A stretch of DNA of 64,000 nucleotides. Source: Pseudomonas corrugata (GTDB lineage Bacteria > Pseudomonadota > Gammaproteobacteria > Pseudomonadales > Pseudomonadaceae). Where the stretch lies: assembly GCF_001269905.1 (NCBI RefSeq), contig NZ_LHVK01000003.1, positions 1,147,578 to 1,211,577 on the forward strand, written 5' to 3'. A program made the translations under genes and the position numbers. Below are positions 62,634-64,000 of this stretch, piece by piece; the first letter of the stretch is position 1, and every line of letters starts with the position of its first letter. The notes below the pieces were generated by a model, which was not told the DNA's origin, did no database searches, and worked only from the letters and a program-made list of their open reading frames with translations.

Positions 62634-63820
62634 GGGTTTTTCTCGGCGCGTCGACGCAGCAGCAGGGTCAGCCCCAGCCCCGTGATCGACAACAAGGCAG
62701 CGCAGAAAAAGATCGACGAATAGCCCAGGTTCAACGCCACCGCCCCCATCAATGGTCCGGCAATCGCCAAGGCCAGGTCGAAGAATACGGCATAGGCACT
62801 CAACCCCGCGCCACGACTGGTGTTCGGCACCTGCTTGATGGCTTCCACCCCCAGCGCCGGATACACCAGCGACAACCCGAAACCCGCCAGCCCGGCGCCT
62901 ACCAATGCGAATGCGGGAGAAGGGGCCAGCCAGAGCAGCACCAGCCCAAGGGTTTCGATGCTCATGCAAGCGATGGCCGAGTTAAAGCCACCGAAGCGGG
63001 CAATGCTGGAAATGAACAGCAATCGCGAAAGAATGAAGCAGATGCCGAACACCGTCAGGCACCACGCTGCGCCGATCCAGCCACGGCTGACATAAAACAG
63101 GGTGATGAACGTGGTGAGCGTGCCGTAGCCGATCGAGGCGAGGCTAAGGCTGGCCCCGTATGGCGCAATACGTCCGAACACGGCCCGGAAGGGCAGGCGT
63201 TCGCCACGGACCACCGGCACCGAAGGCTTGTTGCGGATCAACAACAGCGCCGCGCCGGCCAACAGTGACAGCGCGATGCCCAGGCTGCTGAAACCCAGGT
63301 TACCTACCATCACCACCCCCAGCGGGGCGCCGATGGCGATGGCGCCGTAGGAGGCAATGCCGTTCCAGGAGATCGCACGGGCCGTGTGCTCCACGCCGAC
63401 CTGGCCCATGCACCAACTGATGGTGCCAACGCCAATCAAACCTTGGGCCACGCCGAGCAGCAAGCGGCCGGCAATCAGGATCACCAGGCTCGGCAACGGC
63501 AGGCTTTGCAACAAGGTGGAAATCAACGTCAGCACACCGCTGAGCACAATGCCCGACAACCCGTAGACGATCGCCCGTTTGGTCCCGACGCTGTCCGACA
63601 CCCGCCCGGCCATGGGGCGGCTGAGCAGGGTCGCCAGGTATTGCGAACCGATGGTCAGGCCAGCCACCACGGCACTGAAGCCCAATTGTTCATGGACATA
63701 CCCTGGCAACACGGCAATCGGCAGGCCGATGCAAAGGAAGGCAATGAAGGTGTAGAAAACGATGGAGACGATCTGCAGGGTGATCGACAGGGAGCTGGGG
63801 GTGGCTTGCGGCGTAGACAT
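62627..63820 (-). CDS. YhhS/YfcJ-type MFS transporter
   Basis: A 397-residue twelve-helix transporter. Near the N-terminus it shows CIGLPIAVLPGYVHEQLGFS, and the loop 2-3 motif reads RPMAGRVSDSVGTKRA near residues 68-83, as in E. coli YhhS/YfcJ. The 3' end overlaps the convergent hydrolase gene by seven bases. Substrate unknown. Confidence 0.87.
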   Translation of the reverse strand: MSTPQATPSSLSITLQIVSIVFYTFIAFLCIGLPIAVLPGYVHEQLGFSAVVAGLTIGSQYLATLLSRPMAGRVSDSVGTKRAIVYGLSGIVLSGVLTLISTLLQSLPLPSLVILIAGRLLLGVAQGLIGVGTISWCMGQVGVEHTARAISWNGIASYGAIAIGAPLGVVMVGNLGFSSLGIALSLLAGAALLLIRNKPSVPVVRGERLPFRAVFGRIAPYGASLSLASIGYGTLTTFITLFYVSRGWIGAAWCLTVFGICFILSRLLFISSIARFGGFNSAIACMSIETLGLVLLWLAPSPAFALVGAGLAGFGLSLVYPALGVEAIKQVPNTSRGAGLSAYAVFFDLALAIAGPLMGAVALNLGYSSIFFCAALLSITGLGLTLLLRRRAEKNPY

Positions 63821-63927
63821 GGGCTCGTTCGCGGGCGGCGGCAGAAGAGCTTCATCATGGCGCGGGGAGAGAAGAAAAGAAAGCTGGCTAACTAAATACG
63901 CGGATTGAAGATCACCGCAGATCCCCT

Positions 63928-64000
63928 TGTGGGAGCGAGCCTGCTCGCGATGGCGGTGCGTCGGTTGATCAAAATCTCGGCTGACACACCGCCATCGCGA
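63928..64000. repeat. REP pair running off the window
   Basis: Left core CTTGTGGGAGCGAGCCTGC and the beginning of the opposed CCATCGCGA core at the window end. Confidence 0.7.

Overview
This 64-kb window is chromosomal DNA of a Pseudomonas, most probably of the P. fluorescens group. The evidence is the high G+C content, many REP hairpins with the GTGGGAGC core between genes, a complete fapABCDEF functional-amyloid operon, and many protein families typical of the genus (NhaB, AzoR, PnuC plus kinase, gnd-zwf, DpkA, two Cache chemoreceptors). I saw no rRNA or tRNA gene, CRISPR array, prophage or intact insertion sequence. The genes at both window edges run through ordinary housekeeping or accessory DNA; only the first gene is cut by the window.

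Layout. 0-6.5 kb: a cut-off membrane diguanylate cyclase, a small phosphoesterase, a type II NADH dehydrogenase-like flavoprotein, a pair of FixJ/CheY-type response regulators and a LysR regulator. 6.5-12.4 kb: two AraC-type regulators and an outer-membrane channel / MFS permease / amidase operon that looks like an amide uptake-and-hydrolysis cassette. 12.4-16.5 kb: a TetR regulator divergent from a saccharopine dehydrogenase-like oxidoreductase, with two near-identical palindromic operators between them, then a large Cache chemoreceptor. 16.5-23.6 kb: a minus-strand operon coding an MdfA-like exporter, a LuxE-like acyl-protein synthetase, a LuxC-like reductase fused to an adenylating ligase, a paralogous stand-alone ligase and an acetyltransferase-like protein. 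No luciferase genes accompany it; it is the best candidate for an undescribed pathway. 23.8-31.9 kb: small membrane and lipoproteins, a Fur-like regulator, a 1,604-residue toxin-like protein with a C-terminal HELTH zinc-protease motif, DpkA and small conserved proteins. 31.8-37.4 kb: LysR plus nitrilase pair, LEA14-like lipoprotein, WYL regulator, SnoaL-like protein, ZapE ATPase, GNAT. 37.4-45 kb: a phosphoethanolamine transferase, a 57-residue small ORF, the coupled gnd-zwf-HAD operon, and NhaB. 45-54 kb: a delta-60 repeat protein, a sigma-54 activator, and fapA-F on the minus strand behind a sigma-54-type promoter; a hairpin-forming mobile miniature element sits between fapE and fapF. 54-64 kb: nicotinamide riboside uptake and kinase, a second chemoreceptor, uppP with a leader-ORF/terminator arrangement, a LysR-YjbR operon divergent from azoR, a six-unit 134-bp REP array, an exported alpha/beta hydrolase and an MFS transporter.

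How it works together: most neighbourhoods are small regulator-plus-enzyme modules (LysR/nitrilase, TetR/oxidoreductase, LysR/azoR, AraC/amidase cassette). The larger units are the Fap amyloid secretion system (FapF pore, FapD protease, FapA, FapB nucleator, FapC fibre subunit, FapE) and the lux-like acyl-activation/reduction operon. All functions were assigned by reading motifs and recalled family resemblance; no database search was run.
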